64,000 bases of DNA from Pelagerythrobacter sp041912895 (GTDB lineage: Bacteria; Pseudomonadota; Alphaproteobacteria; Sphingomonadales; Sphingomonadaceae), in assembly GCF_041912895.1 (NCBI RefSeq), contig NZ_JAYSGI010000001.1, positions 558,001-622,000 on the forward strand, in the 5' to 3' direction. Each line of letters begins with the position of its first letter. Positions within the stretch are counted from its first letter, which is position 1. A program made the position numbers and the translations under genes. This document shows, one piece after another, positions 31,807 to 41,400 of this stretch. The notes beneath the pieces are model-generated. The model saw nothing but the letters and a program-made list of their open reading frames with translations. It was not told the DNA's origin and did no database searches.

Positions 31807-32570
31807 AGCCTGATCTCCATGCCGTCGTAACCGACCTCGACGTTGCCGGGCAACTCGGCGGACAATGTCGCGTAATCCATGCTCTTGTCGAGATGCGTCA
31901 GAACCATGCGCTGCGCGTTGCAGCGTTCGGCGAGTTCGAGCGCCATCGCCAGATGCGCGTGCGTGGGATGCGGATCGCGGCGTAGGCAATCGCAGATCAA
32001 CACGTCGACATCCGCGAACGTGTCGATCATCTCGCTTCGAATCTCGCTGAAATCCGTCGCGTAAGCTACAGATTTGCCTCCGTTTTCGAAGCGAAATCCC
32101 GTGGACTTGGCCGGTCCGTGCGGCATCTCGCACCAGTCGACCGAGAACCCGGCGCACAGGCGCAAGCGATCGAGCGTTTCCAGTGCGACAATGGTGGGAT
32201 AGCCGTGCTGACCGGCGAAGACGTAGTCGAAGCGCCGGCGCAGGCGTTCGACCGTGCCACTGGCGGCATAGCCGGCGATCGGGCCGCCGCGGCCGTATCG
32301 CAGCGGGCGCAAGTCGTCGATCCCGTGGCAATGGTCGGCGTGATCGTGGGTCCAGAACACCGCGTCGACCGCGTCGATCCGGTTGGCGAGGAGCTGCTGG
32401 CGCAGATCGGTCGAGGTATCGACGAGGATGCGCCGGCCCTCGTCGCTTTCAAGCAGGATCGAAACGCGGGTGCGGTGGTTCTTCGGCTCGTTCGGGTCGC
32501 AATCGCCCCAGTCGTCACCGATCCGCGGGACGCCGGTCGACGTCCCCGAGCCGAGCACGATGCATTTCAC
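31803..32570 (-). CDS. MBL-fold metallohydrolase (PhnP-like phosphodiesterase type)
   Basis: 255 residues. Metallo-beta-lactamase metal motif THDHADHCHG, the N-terminal GSGTSTGVPRIG and the late DCLRRDPHPTHAHL and THLDKSMDY segments match the PhnP / cyclic-phosphodiesterase subgroup that travels with tatD and metG in alphaproteobacteria. The start is GTG at 32570, inside the tatD stop (GTGA); an ORF extension upstream is antisense noise. The substrate is inference. Confidence 0.88.
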   Translation of the reverse strand: MKCIVLGSGTSTGVPRIGDDWGDCDPNEPKNHRTRVSILLESDEGRRILVDTSTDLRQQLLANRIDAVDAVFWTHDHADHCHGIDDLRPLRYGRGGPIAGYAASGTVERLRRRFDYVFAGQHGYPTIVALETLDRLRLCAGFSVDWCEMPHGPAKSTGFRFENGGKSVAYATDFSEIRSEMIDTFADVDVLICDCLRRDPHPTHAHLAMALELAERCNAQRMVLTHLDKSMDYATLSAELPGNVEVGYDGMEIRL

Positions 32571-33343
32571 GCCGCGGCCTTGGTGAACAGCCGGTGGAAG
32601 TTCGCGGTGGTGGTCTCGGCTAGCTGCTCGAAAGACTCTCCGCGCAAGTCGGCGAGGAATTGCGCGGTGTCGCGCACGAACGCCGGCTCGCATTTCTTGC
32701 CGCGATGCGGGACCGGTGCGAGGAATGGGCTGTCGGTTTCGACCAGGAGGCGATCGGCGGGCAAATCCCTCGCGATTTCCTGAAGATCGGCGGCGTTTTT
32801 GAACGTGACGATGCCCGAGATCGAGATCGAGAGGCCGAGGTCCAGCACTTTGCGCGCGAATTCGGCGGAGGCGGTGAAGCAGTGGATCAGCGCCGGGAAA
32901 GCGCCCTGCTCCATCTCGTCGGCGAGGATCGCCGCGGTGTCGTCGTCGGCATCGCGGGTATGGATGATGACCGGCAGCCCGGTTTCGCGCGCGACGCCGA
33001 TGTGCATGCGGAACAGCGCCTGCTGCACCGCGCGGTCGGACTTGTCGTAATAGTAATCGAGCCCGGTTTCGCCGATGCCGATCACGCGCGGGTTCTCGGT
33101 CGCGGCGCGCAGTTCGGCAGCGCCGAGATCCTCGTGCGCGTCGGCTTCGTGCGGATGGATGCCGACGCTGGCCCAGACGTCGCTTTCGCGTTCCGCCGTG
33201 CCGACCACCCGCTCCCACTCGCTGCGCCTGGTGGAGATGTTGAGGAAGCCCCCCACCCCCGCCCCGCGCGCGGCGGCGAGAACCTCGCCCTGGCGATCGG
33301 CGAGGCCTTCGTATTCGAGGTGGCAATGGCTGTCGATCAGCAT
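32567..33343 (-). CDS. TatD family deoxyribonuclease/hydrolase
   Basis: 258 residues of TIM-barrel metal-dependent hydrolase. The family signatures LIDSHCHLEYEG, VGIHPHEAD, GETGLDYYYDKSD, IHTRDADDD and the C-terminal LLVETDSPFLAPVPHRG are all present. TatD proteins have 3'-5' exonuclease activity. Overlaps metG by one base and the MBL gene by GTGA. Confidence 0.95.
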   Translation of the reverse strand: MLIDSHCHLEYEGLADRQGEVLAAARGAGVGGFLNISTRRSEWERVVGTAERESDVWASVGIHPHEADAHEDLGAAELRAATENPRVIGIGETGLDYYYDKSDRAVQQALFRMHIGVARETGLPVIIHTRDADDDTAAILADEMEQGAFPALIHCFTASAEFARKVLDLGLSISISGIVTFKNAADLQEIARDLPADRLLVETDSPFLAPVPHRGKKCEPAFVRDTAQFLADLRGESFEQLAETTTANFHRLFTKAAA

Positions 33344-34905
33344 CAGGCGGCGGCCTCGCTCTCCGGCAGTTCGAGCCGCGGAAACACGCCGACCGGCTTC
33401 TCGAGCGCGAACCCGCCCTCGACCAGCGTTTCGAACCAGTCGCCGTTCCCGATGGCCGCATAATCGCGCGCGTCAGGGGCCACGCCCATCTGGTCGAGTA
33501 GCGCGTCGACCGCGCTCGGCACGACCGGACGCACCGCGATCGCGAGGTCGTGGACGCAGCGGAAAAGGGTCATCAGCACCGCCTCCATCCGTGCCGGATC
33601 GGTCTTGCGCAGCGCCCACGGCGCCTGCTCGTCGACATACTGATTGCACGCGAACACCGCGCGCATCCACGCCTCGAGCCCGACCGAGAAGTTCAGCTTC
33701 TCGAATTCGCGCGGCAGATCCTCGGCGCAGGCCGCGCGGACCGACGCCATGAGCGCCTCGTCCTCGGCGGCATGATCGCATTTCGCAAGTTTGCCATACA
33801 TGTTCTTGAAGATCATGGACAAAGTGCGCTGCGCCAGATTGCCGAAGCTGTTCGCCAGTTCGGCGTTGGCGCGGGTGACGATCGCTTCGGGCGAATAGCT
33901 GCCGTCCTGCCCGAAGGCGATCTCGCGCAGGAAGAAATAGCGCAGCGGATCGACTCCGAACGTTTCGGCGAGCGCCATCGGATCGGTCACGTTGCCGAGC
34001 GATTTCGATTCCTTCTGCCCGCGGTTGAGCAGGAAGCCGTGGCCGAAGACCTGCTTCGGCAGCGGCAGCCCCGCGCTCATCAGGAAAGCCGGCCAGTACA
34101 CCGTGTGGAAGCGGACGATGTCCTTGCCGATCAGGTGCAAGCTGGCGGGCCAGAACGTGCGCCACAGTTCGGTATCGTCGGGGTAGCCGAGCCCGGTGAC
34201 GTAGTTGGTCAGCGCGTCGACCCACACGTACATCACATGCCCATCGCTGCTCGGCACCGGCACGCCCCAGTCGAAGCTCGTGCGGCTGATAGAAAGATCG
34301 CGCAAACCCCCGGAAACGAAGGCGATCATCTCGTTCCGGCGGCTCTCCGGCTCGCAGAAGCCGGGCGTGCGCAGCAGTTCGAGCAGCGGCTCCTGATACT
34401 TCGAGAGGCGAAAGAACCAGCTTTCCTCTACGGTCCACTCGACCGGCGTGCCTTGCGGCGAGAGCTTCTCGTCGCCCTCGCCCGCGATCAGTTCCTTCTC
34501 GTCGTAATAGGCCTCGTCGCGGACCGAATACCAGCCTTCGTAGCGGTCGAGATAAAGATCGCCATTGGCCTCCATCGCGCGCCAGATGGCCTGGCTGGCG
34601 CGGTGGTGACCGTCCTCTACCGTGCGGATGAAGCGATCATAGGAGATATCAAGAGCGTCCGCCATCTGCTTGAAATAAGCGGACATCTCGTCCGCTAAAT
34701 CGCGCGCGGTGCGGCCCTGTTCGGCGGCCTTGCGCGCCATCTTCAGCCCGTGTTCGTCCGTGCCGGTCTGGAAACGCACCTCGCGCCCCATCGCGCGCTG
34801 GAAACGCGCGACCACGTCGGCGGCGACCGCCTCGTAGGCATGGCCGATATGCGGGCGACCGTTGGGATAGTTGATCGCGGTGGTGATATAGAAAGGATCA
34901 GGCAT
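33343..34905 (-). CDS. metG: Methionyl-tRNA synthetase
   Basis: 520 residues. Class I signature at the start (YPNGRPHIGHAYEAVAAD, the HIGH motif) and the KMSKS-equivalent RGQKESKSLGNV. It lacks the C-terminal dimerisation/tRNA-binding (Trbp) domain of the longer E. coli enzyme, and no four-cysteine zinc knuckle is evident, as in the shorter alphaproteobacterial type. Overlaps holB's end by 8 bp. Confidence 0.96.
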   Translation of the reverse strand: MPDPFYITTAINYPNGRPHIGHAYEAVAADVVARFQRAMGREVRFQTGTDEHGLKMARKAAEQGRTARDLADEMSAYFKQMADALDISYDRFIRTVEDGHHRASQAIWRAMEANGDLYLDRYEGWYSVRDEAYYDEKELIAGEGDEKLSPQGTPVEWTVEESWFFRLSKYQEPLLELLRTPGFCEPESRRNEMIAFVSGGLRDLSISRTSFDWGVPVPSSDGHVMYVWVDALTNYVTGLGYPDDTELWRTFWPASLHLIGKDIVRFHTVYWPAFLMSAGLPLPKQVFGHGFLLNRGQKESKSLGNVTDPMALAETFGVDPLRYFFLREIAFGQDGSYSPEAIVTRANAELANSFGNLAQRTLSMIFKNMYGKLAKCDHAAEDEALMASVRAACAEDLPREFEKLNFSVGLEAWMRAVFACNQYVDEQAPWALRKTDPARMEAVLMTLFRCVHDLAIAVRPVVPSAVDALLDQMGVAPDARDYAAIGNGDWFETLVEGGFALEKPVGVFPRLELPESEAAA

Positions 34906-35860
34906 CGGCGCGCTCGCTAGCGGGCGCGGCGGAGGCGAGCAAGGTGCCGATTTCCATCACCAGCAAGCCGGCGTCGAAGTTGTAGGTCGGCGCCTGCCCG
35001 GCGAGGCGTACGAGATCGGCATGGGCGTCGACCAGCGCGGCCCAGTCGCGCCGCCCTTCTCCCGCCATTTCGGCCGCGAGCACCGAGCGCGCGAGATCGA
35101 GGATCGCCGTGATGCGTTCGCGATCGGGTCGCGCGCCGACCGCTTCGGCAAGCTGGCCGCGCAAGTCGAATCCGTCATCGCCGTGTTGCACGATGCGGGT
35201 CATCAGCGCATGGAGCGGCCCGAGGTCGCGCTCCACGAAATCGAGCGCGGCGCCGGGCGAACCGCTCGCCGCGCGCACCGCCGCTGCGCGCGTGGTCGCG
35301 TCGGCCTCGGGCGCGTGCGCCGCCAGCCACTGCGTCAGTTCGGGCTCGGCCAGCGCGGGGAAGCGCAGCACCCGGCAGCGCGAGCGGATCGTCGGCAGCA
35401 GCTTGGCCGGGCGATGCGCAACGAGCAGGAAGAACGTGCCCGCCGGTGGCTCCTCGAGACTCTTGAGCAGCGCGTTGGAGGCGCTCTTTTCCAGATCGTC
35501 CGCCGGATCGACGATCACCGCGCGGCGGGATCCCAGCGTGGGCCGCGTGGTCAGCCGCTGCTGCATCGCGCGGATCTGCGCCACGGTGATGTTGCGCTTG
35601 ACCTCGTAGGGCTTGCCGTCTTCGCGCTTGCGCTCTTCCTTGTCGTCCTTCGGCAGATGGGTGAGCACGTGAATGTCGGGGTGCTGCCCCCGCGGCTGCG
35701 GCACGCCCGGTTCGGCGCATAGCTCGCGCGCGGCGGCTTCGGCGAAGCTCATCTTGCCGAGGCCGCGCTTGCCTGCGAGCAGCCAGGCGTGGTGCATCCG
35801 TTCGCCGCGCAGCGCCTCGCGCCACTGGCGCCATGGGTCGTCGTGGCCGAGCATCGTCAT
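34898..35860 (-). CDS. holB: DNA polymerase III subunit delta'
   Basis: 320-residue clamp-loader subunit. N-terminal P-loop-like AGKRGLGKMSFA, the segment EKSASNALLKSLEEPPAGT (family hallmark) and the sensor-1-like PTIRSRCRVLRF. The ATG at 35860 overlaps the tmk stop (ATGA). Neighbours tmk and metG match the common tmk-holB-metG-tatD order. Confidence 0.94.
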   Translation of the reverse strand: MTMLGHDDPWRQWREALRGERMHHAWLLAGKRGLGKMSFAEAAARELCAEPGVPQPRGQHPDIHVLTHLPKDDKEERKREDGKPYEVKRNITVAQIRAMQQRLTTRPTLGSRRAVIVDPADDLEKSASNALLKSLEEPPAGTFFLLVAHRPAKLLPTIRSRCRVLRFPALAEPELTQWLAAHAPEADATTRAAAVRAASGSPGAALDFVERDLGPLHALMTRIVQHGDDGFDLRGQLAEAVGARPDRERITAILDLARSVLAAEMAGEGRRDWAALVDAHADLVRLAGQAPTYNFDAGLLVMEIGTLLASAAPASERADA

Positions 35861-36507
35861 GCTGAGGCCTGCGTGAGAAGCGGTGCGAGCGCCTCGAGTA
35901 CGCGCGTATGGACCTCGTCGGGCGATCCGTCGCCGTCGATCGCCGCGAATGTCGGATCGTCCGCCGCGAAGGCACGGAAGGCAGCGGCCACCCGCGCATG
36001 ATACGCCGCGTCGCGGCCGCCGATCGCATCCGCGGCATCGCCGTCGCGCGCAGTCACGCGGCTCGCGGCGACCTCGGGCGAAACCTCGATCAGCAGCGTC
36101 AGGTCGGGGCGCAGGCTGTCGCTGCCGATCGTGTGGAGGGAACGCACGGCATCGTCGCCGACGCCGCCCGCCCCGCCCTGATAGGCACGGCTCGAATCGA
36201 CGAAGCGGTCGCACACGACCCAGCGCCCGGCGGCGAGCGCGGGGCGAATCAGACGCGCGACGTGGTCCGAGCGCGCGGCAGCGAACAGCAGCGCCTCCGC
36301 CTGCGCACCCCACCCTTCCCCCGGCGGGTCGAGCAGCAACGTGCGAATGGCTTCGGCACCCGGCGTCCCGCCCGGTTCGCGGGTCAGCACCGCGTCGATC
36401 CCGCGCGCGGCGAGCGCATCGGCGAGCAGGCGGGCCTGCGTGGACTTGCCGCTGCCCTCTCCGCCTTCCAGCGCGATGAAGCGGCCGGTGCTTATCGGAG
36501 CACTCAC
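35857..36507 (-). CDS. tmk: Thymidylate kinase
   Basis: 216 residues phosphorylating dTMP to dTDP. P-loop EGGEGSGKST near residues 14-23, the DR motif in VCDRFVDSSRAYQG and the lid region. The start is GTG at 36507, overlapping the carboxypeptidase stop (GTGA); the longer upstream frame has no conserved sequence. Confidence 0.95.
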   Translation of the reverse strand: MSAPISTGRFIALEGGEGSGKSTQARLLADALAARGIDAVLTREPGGTPGAEAIRTLLLDPPGEGWGAQAEALLFAAARSDHVARLIRPALAAGRWVVCDRFVDSSRAYQGGAGGVGDDAVRSLHTIGSDSLRPDLTLLIEVSPEVAASRVTARDGDAADAIGGRDAAYHARVAAAFRAFAADDPTFAAIDGDGSPDEVHTRVLEALAPLLTQASA

Positions 36508-37700
36508 CGGAACAGGGCCGCGACGCCGTTCTTCAGCCGCTGCCAGTCGTTCGCCTTGGCCACCGCCTGCCCGGTGACGAGCGGAACATACGATGGCGGC
36601 GCGCCGTCGATCGCGATCTCGAGCTCGGCGACGCGTTCCCCCTCCTTCAGCGGCGCCTGCAATGGCCCGTCGTAACGGATGGTGAGCTTGGGCTTGGCGC
36701 GCGAGCCTTTCGGCAGCGTGGCGGCGATCGGCCCGGCGGCGACCAGCGGCACGGTGGTCCGCGCGCCTTCCTGCACCAGCGCCTCGCCCACGAACCCGCC
36801 AAGCTGATAGAGCTTGCGCGTATCGAACGCGTCGAAGCCCCATTCCATCATCGCGATCGCGGCATCGTTGCGGTCGCGCGGGGTGGGCGCGGTCGCCGCG
36901 ACCATTACCAACCGCCGCCCGTCCCTTTCGGCGCTGCCGAGGAAGCCGTATCCGGCCTGGTTGGTGAAGCCGGTCTTGAGCCCGTCGGCCCCTTCCACGC
37001 GGCCGGTGATCGGATCATGGTTGGCCTGCGCAATGCCGCGATATTCCATCCCCTCGCGCCCGAAATAGAACGCGTAGAGCCGTGGATGGCGCGCGATCAT
37101 CTCGCGCGCGAGCACGGCCAAGTCGTGCGCGGTGACGAAAGTCCGCCCTTCGTCCATCCATCCGTTGGGCGTGCCGAAATGGCTGTCGTTCATGCCGATC
37201 TCGCGCGCCTTGGCGTTCATCAGCGACAGCCAGTTGTCGACCGAGCCCGCCGCGCCTTCGGCGAGCACGATGGCGCCGTCGTTGGCCGAAACGCTGGTGA
37301 TGCCGAGCAGCAGCGTTTCCACCGTCACCGGCTCGCTGCGGTCGAGGAACATGCTCGATCCCTTGGCGTGCCAGTCGCGATAGGCCTGCTCGCTCATGGT
37401 GTAGGACTGGCCCGGCGAGAGCTTGCCCGCGTCGATCAATTCGAACGCGACGAAAGCGGTCATCACCTTGGTGATCGAAGCGGGCATGAAGCGCCGATCG
37501 GGCTCGCGCGAGAACAGCGTCTGGCCCGAGGAGAGATCGACCAGCAGCGCGATCGGCGCGCCGGGAAACCGCTCGACGCGTTCGGGCGCGGGGTCCGCTC
37601 CGCCCGCCGCGGTGGCGAGCGCGAGGGCGGGCAGCATCGCAAGGTATCTGAAAATCCGGCTCAAGTGCGCTCCCGTCGCCGGGCGCGCGCCGCGGCTCAT
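36504..37700 (-). CDS. D-alanyl-D-alanine carboxypeptidase (penicillin-binding, DacA-like)
   Basis: 398 residues; periplasmic serine carboxypeptidase that trims peptidoglycan pentapeptides. Signal-like segment near residues 15-35; the three active-site motifs are SITK (75-78), SAN (138-140) and KTG (242-244). C-terminal beta-domain and tail follow. The ATG at 37700 overlaps the previous stop (ATGA). Confidence 0.94.
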   Translation of the reverse strand: MSRGARPATGAHLSRIFRYLAMLPALALATAAGGADPAPERVERFPGAPIALLVDLSSGQTLFSREPDRRFMPASITKVMTAFVAFELIDAGKLSPGQSYTMSEQAYRDWHAKGSSMFLDRSEPVTVETLLLGITSVSANDGAIVLAEGAAGSVDNWLSLMNAKAREIGMNDSHFGTPNGWMDEGRTFVTAHDLAVLAREMIARHPRLYAFYFGREGMEYRGIAQANHDPITGRVEGADGLKTGFTNQAGYGFLGSAERDGRRLVMVAATAPTPRDRNDAAIAMMEWGFDAFDTRKLYQLGGFVGEALVQEGARTTVPLVAAGPIAATLPKGSRAKPKLTIRYDGPLQAPLKEGERVAELEIAIDGAPPSYVPLVTGQAVAKANDWQRLKNGVAALFR

Positions 37701-38638
37701 TGCGTGGTGGAAACTCTGGCGTCGCTATAACCGGCGGCGCGCACCTTGGCGAGCGCGGCTTCGGCCTGTCCACGGGTCTGGTAGGGGCCGGTGCGGACGT
37801 GGTGGAGCCGGCCGGACGTTGCCACGAACCCACCGAGGGCCTTGGCGGCGCGCTGCGCGTTCGCTTCACTGGAAAATGCCGCGGCCTGGACGACGAATGT
37901 GCCGGTTGCTGCGGGTGCCGGCGGGGTTTGCGTCCGGGCCTGGGCCGTGCGCGGCGTCGCGGCGCTTTCGAGCGGTGCGAGCGCGAGCGATTCTGTGGGC
38001 TGGGGGGCCGACTCGGGCGCAGCGCCCGCCTGCACGCCCGAGGGAACCGGTGGCGACGTCGCGCCGGCAAGGCTGGCCGAACCATCGCCCGGCAGCTTGC
38101 GGCGCAACACGCCGAGCAGCGTTTCCGGCGTGTCCATGCGCAGCGGCGCGGCGCGGCCGGCGCGTAGCTCGGCACGCTGGACTTCGGGCGGGTTGACCCG
38201 GCGCACGCGCACCGCAGCGCCCTCTGCTTCGCCGAGCTGCGCCAGCGCTTCGGGCGACAGGGCGAGCAGGCGCGCGCCCGTCATCGGTCCGCGCCGCTCG
38301 ACCCGCGCGAGGATCGTTCGTCCGCTGGCGAGCGAGGTGACTTCGATATAGCTCGGCAGCGGCAGTGTGCGGTGAGAAGCGGTCACGCCCGGCCCGGCCG
38401 CGCCATCGGCGGCGAGATAACCGACCTCGTCGTAATTCATCGCATCGGTCGGCACGTATTCGACGCCATCGACGGTGAACGGGTCGCCCAGCACCATCGG
38501 GTAGTCCGCTGCGGGGCCGGTTGCATCGGGCTGTGCGGCCACAACCGATTGGGGGCGATCGCCGCCGCCGCATCCGGCCAAGGCCAGGCTCAGGCCGAAT
38601 GCGAGGCCCCCACGAAACAGGTCACCGGACGATCTCAT
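37697..38638 (-). CDS. RlpA-like septal ring lipoprotein with SPOR domain
   Basis: 313 residues. Lipobox LAGC after FGLSLALAGC, a double-psi beta-barrel-like region in the middle (TDAMNYDEVGYLAADG, ARVERRGPMTGARLLALS), a Pro/Ala-rich linker, and a C-terminal SPOR domain (TFVVQAAAFSSEANAQRAA ... VRTGPYQTRGQAEAALAKV) that binds denuded septal glycan. It sits between an MltB-like transglycosylase and a carboxypeptidase, a cell-wall unit. A GTG at 38656 is an alternative start. Confidence 0.85.
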   Translation of the reverse strand: MRSSGDLFRGGLAFGLSLALAGCGGGDRPQSVVAAQPDATGPAADYPMVLGDPFTVDGVEYVPTDAMNYDEVGYLAADGAAGPGVTASHRTLPLPSYIEVTSLASGRTILARVERRGPMTGARLLALSPEALAQLGEAEGAAVRVRRVNPPEVQRAELRAGRAAPLRMDTPETLLGVLRRKLPGDGSASLAGATSPPVPSGVQAGAAPESAPQPTESLALAPLESAATPRTAQARTQTPPAPAATGTFVVQAAAFSSEANAQRAAKALGGFVATSGRLHHVRTGPYQTRGQAEAALAKVRAAGYSDARVSTTQ

Positions 38639-39641
38639 CTGCCAGAAGCCCCACACTCATCGCGTAGTAATTGGAGCAGTTGTATTCGAGGATAACCCTA
38701 TAATTTGCGGTTAAGAGCCACGCCGGAGCGCCCGCGCCGTCGGGTTGGAACAGCGATGCCATGACGTCATCTGCCAGCGGCCGCTGCGGCTGCACGCCCA
38801 GCGCGCGCCATTCGCGCACCGTCTTCCACTGGCTGTGCCGCTCGTGGACGCGCGGGCAGACCGGCGCGGTGACCTTGCTCCGCACGGCGCCCCAGTCGAA
38901 CCCGCTCGGCACCGAGGCGCGTACGCCCCACGGCTGACCCTGCCGCCACCCGGCGTCGCGGAAATAGTTGGCGATCGAGGCGAGCGTGTCGGCATCGTTG
39001 CTGAAGATGTTCGCCCGTCCGTCGCCGTCGCCGTCGGTCGCGAGGCGCAGGTAGACGCTCGGCAGGAACTGCGGATTGCCGAACGCGCCCGCCCAGCTGC
39101 CCTTGAGCTGCGAGCGCGGATAGCCCTTGTCCGCAACCTTGAGCAGGTCGACGAACTCGGTCGCGAACAGATCGCGGCGGCGCCCTTCCCACGCCAGCGT
39201 CGCCAGCGCCTGCGCGAGATCGAAGCTGCCGGTGACGTTGCCGTAGGCGGTTTCGTGCCCCCAGATCGCGACGAGGATCTCGCCGGGCACGCCGTACTGG
39301 TTCTCGATCGCGCGGATCGTGCCCGAGGAACGGCTGTAGGCGCTGCGCCCGCCGTTGATCCGCGCCGCATCGACGTGCGTGGCGATATAGGGCGCCAGCG
39401 CCGGAAAGCCGCTGCTGGTGGGCGATCCGGGCTGCCCGCGATCGAGCTCGACCACGCGCTGGCTCGGCTCGAGCCCCTGCGTCATACGCGAGATCGTCGC
39501 CTCGCTCACCCCTTCAGCGCGCGCGCGGGCGATGAGGATCTGGAGATAGGCGTCGAACGGCATGTCCTGCGCCGCGGCGGGCACGGGCGTGAACAGGGTC
39601 GCGGATGCGAGGGCGAGGGAAAGCAGGGCGCGGGTTATCAT
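38622..39641 (-). CDS. Lytic murein transglycosylase (MltB/SLT_2 type)
   Basis: 339 residues with a signal peptide (ITRALLSLALASATLFTP). The MltB catalytic glutamate lies in WGHETAYG (E130); SWAGAFGNPQFLPSVYL and DADTLASIANYF are conserved features. Cleaves glycan strands with 1,6-anhydro product formation. First gene of the long minus-strand operon; its 3' end overlaps the RlpA-like gene. Confidence 0.93.
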   Translation of the reverse strand: MITRALLSLALASATLFTPVPAAAQDMPFDAYLQILIARARAEGVSEATISRMTQGLEPSQRVVELDRGQPGSPTSSGFPALAPYIATHVDAARINGGRSAYSRSSGTIRAIENQYGVPGEILVAIWGHETAYGNVTGSFDLAQALATLAWEGRRRDLFATEFVDLLKVADKGYPRSQLKGSWAGAFGNPQFLPSVYLRLATDGDGDGRANIFSNDADTLASIANYFRDAGWRQGQPWGVRASVPSGFDWGAVRSKVTAPVCPRVHERHSQWKTVREWRALGVQPQRPLADDVMASLFQPDGAGAPAWLLTANYRVILEYNCSNYYAMSVGLLADEIVR

Positions 39642-39764
39642 CCCCGCTGTGTGGCAGAGCGCAAGTGAACCGCAAATGATTTTCGACGGTTGCGGTCGCG
39701 ATGCGGGCGAACCGACGCCGACGATGATGACATTCGACGCGACAACGGCTAGCGCGCCGATGAC

Positions 39765-39854
39765 GGACAGGTGGCCGAGTGGTTTAAGGCAGCGGTCTTG
39801 AAAACCGCCGTGGGTTCACGCCCACCGTGGGTTCGAATCCCACCCTGTCCGCCA
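39765..39854 (+). tRNA. tRNA-Ser (anticodon UGA)
   Basis: 90 nt including encoded CCA. Acceptor ggacagg pairs cctgtcc; anticodon stem gcggt / accgc with loop CTTGAAA gives anticodon TGA at 39799-39801. A long variable arm (gtgggttcacgcccac) is diagnostic of serine. The T-arm is gtggg-TTCGAAT-cccac. It is the integration site of the following island. Confidence 0.97.
39840..39854 (+). repeat. attL: tRNA-Ser 3' end, left end of genomic island
   Basis: ccaccctgtccgcca, the last 15 bases of tRNA-Ser, recurs exactly at 54021-54035 and brackets the integrase island. Confidence 0.9.
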
Positions 39855-40000
39855 CCACCCTTTCCCTCATTTTCCGCCGATGACCTGAAAAAGCCAAGCA
39901 TTTGCGCGGCTTATCAGGTGATTCGGGTCCCACACTGTCCATACTCATCCATCGCTGTCCGATTGGATTTGTGGGAATAAATGTGGGAGAATTTGAAGCC

Positions 40001-41149
40001 ATGGGAAAGCTTTCGGCAACAGCGGTAAAGGCCGCCACCAGACCCGGCAAATTAGGCGATGGCGACGGGCTTTACCTCGTGGTGAAGTCGTCCGGCACGA
40101 AGAGCTGGATGGTCCGGGTGCAGAAAAACGGCAATCGCCGCGATTTCGGTCTGGGAAGCGCTTCGAAAATATCGCTGGCGACCGCGCGCGAGCGCGCACG
40201 CGAGGTCAGGACCTGGGTCGAACTTGGTTTGGACCCGCTGTTCGAGCGCCGCAAAGCGGAAGGCATTCCCACATTCCGGGAAGCTGCCGCCAAGGTACTC
40301 GCCCAGCATAGATCGACCTGGCGCAACGAGAAACACGAGCAGCAATGGATCAGGACGCTGGAGGCCTATGCCTTCCCCCATCTTGGCAACGTGCAGGTCA
40401 ACGACATCACGGGACCGATGATCCGCAATGTGCTGGCCGAGATCTGGCTGGCCAAGCCTGAGACAGCACGCCGGGTGCGCCAGCGGATCGGGACCGTGCT
40501 CGACTGGGCCTATGCCTCGGGATATCGCGACAGCGAGGCGCCCATGCGCGCGATCACCAAAGGCCTGCCGCGCCAGCCGAAGAAGGAAGGCCACTACGCG
40601 GCCATGGCCTATGTCAAGGTGCCCGACTTCATCCCGCGGCTACGCGAGCGTGAAAGCTACAGCAGACTGGCGCTGGAGTTTGCGATCCTGACCGCGGCCC
40701 GCTCGGGCGAGGTGCGCGATGCGGTGTTCGATGAGTTCGATCTCGATGGGAAACTATGGACCATTCCGAAGGAGCGGATGAAAGCCAATCGCGAGCATGT
40801 CGTGCCACTGTGCGATCGGGCAGTACGGATCATCGAGCGCTGCATGGAACTGCGCGTGAGAAACTGCGACCTCGTTTTTCCCGGCATGCGGGGGAGGAAG
40901 GCGATGTCCGATATGACGCTGACCAAGCTGCTGCGCGAGATGAAAGAGAGTTGCACGGTTCACGGCTTCCGCTCGGCGTTCCGCGACTGGGCGAGCGAGG
41001 AGACCAGTCACCAGAGCAATGTGGCAGAAGCAGCGCTGGCGCATGTGGTGAAGGACAAGACAGAGGCAGCCTACCGGCGCGGCAATCTGCTGGAGAAGCG
41101 CAAACTGTTGATGGAAGACTGGGCTACCCATTGCTGCAAGGGAAGCTGA
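40001..41149 (+). CDS. Tyrosine-type site-specific integrase (P4-like)
   Basis: 382 residues. N-terminal arm-binding domain of the DUF4102 type (LGDGDGLYLVVKSSGTKSW), a SAM-like core-binding domain, and the catalytic domain with R234 (TAARSGEVRD), H321 and R324 (HGFRSAFRDW), H348 (ALAHVV) and nucleophile Y358 (EAAYRR). All catalytic residues are present, so it may be active. Starts 146 bp from the tRNA-Ser 3' end, the normal layout for tRNA-targeted islands. The ATG at 40001 gives the conserved start; the frame is open upstream. Confidence 0.95.
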   Translation: MGKLSATAVKAATRPGKLGDGDGLYLVVKSSGTKSWMVRVQKNGNRRDFGLGSASKISLATARERAREVRTWVELGLDPLFERRKAEGIPTFREAAAKVLAQHRSTWRNEKHEQQWIRTLEAYAFPHLGNVQVNDITGPMIRNVLAEIWLAKPETARRVRQRIGTVLDWAYASGYRDSEAPMRAITKGLPRQPKKEGHYAAMAYVKVPDFIPRLRERESYSRLALEFAILTAARSGEVRDAVFDEFDLDGKLWTIPKERMKANREHVVPLCDRAVRIIERCMELRVRNCDLVFPGMRGRKAMSDMTLTKLLREMKESCTVHGFRSAFRDWASEETSHQSNVAEAALAHVVKDKTEAAYRRGNLLEKRKLLMEDWATHCCKGS

Positions 41150-41257
41150 GGCGATGCGTAATCCAGTGAAGCAATCCGTGAACCGTAAGGCATCCAGACC
41201 ACCTTCGAACAGGCCGCCTTTTCCACTCTCCCGTTACCGCATAGCCATGCCGGTCCC

Positions 41258-41344
41258 TGTGGATAAACCTGTCACGTGTTCGGACTATCAGGAACCGCGG
41301 GGTTCGGACTATCAGGAACCGAAAGTTCGGACGATTAGGAACCG
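41258..41344 (+). other. Relict plasmid-type replication origin: DnaA box and three iterons
   Basis: tgtggataa (41258-41266) is a perfect DnaA box in reverse orientation. Three direct repeats follow at 41278-41297, 41302-41321 and 41325-41344, spaced 24 and 23 bp: two identical copies of gttcggactatcaggaaccg and one with three changes. Iterons next to a DnaA box are the hallmark of RepA-controlled origins, yet no repA gene follows. The 41150-41535 stretch holds no convincing gene; a 123-codon frame across it is encoded by the repeats. Confidence 0.75.
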
Positions 41345-41400
41345 AAACATCGCGCAAACCCGCAGGATTGCTGGGCTCCAGCGGCCCTTAACTATCCTAA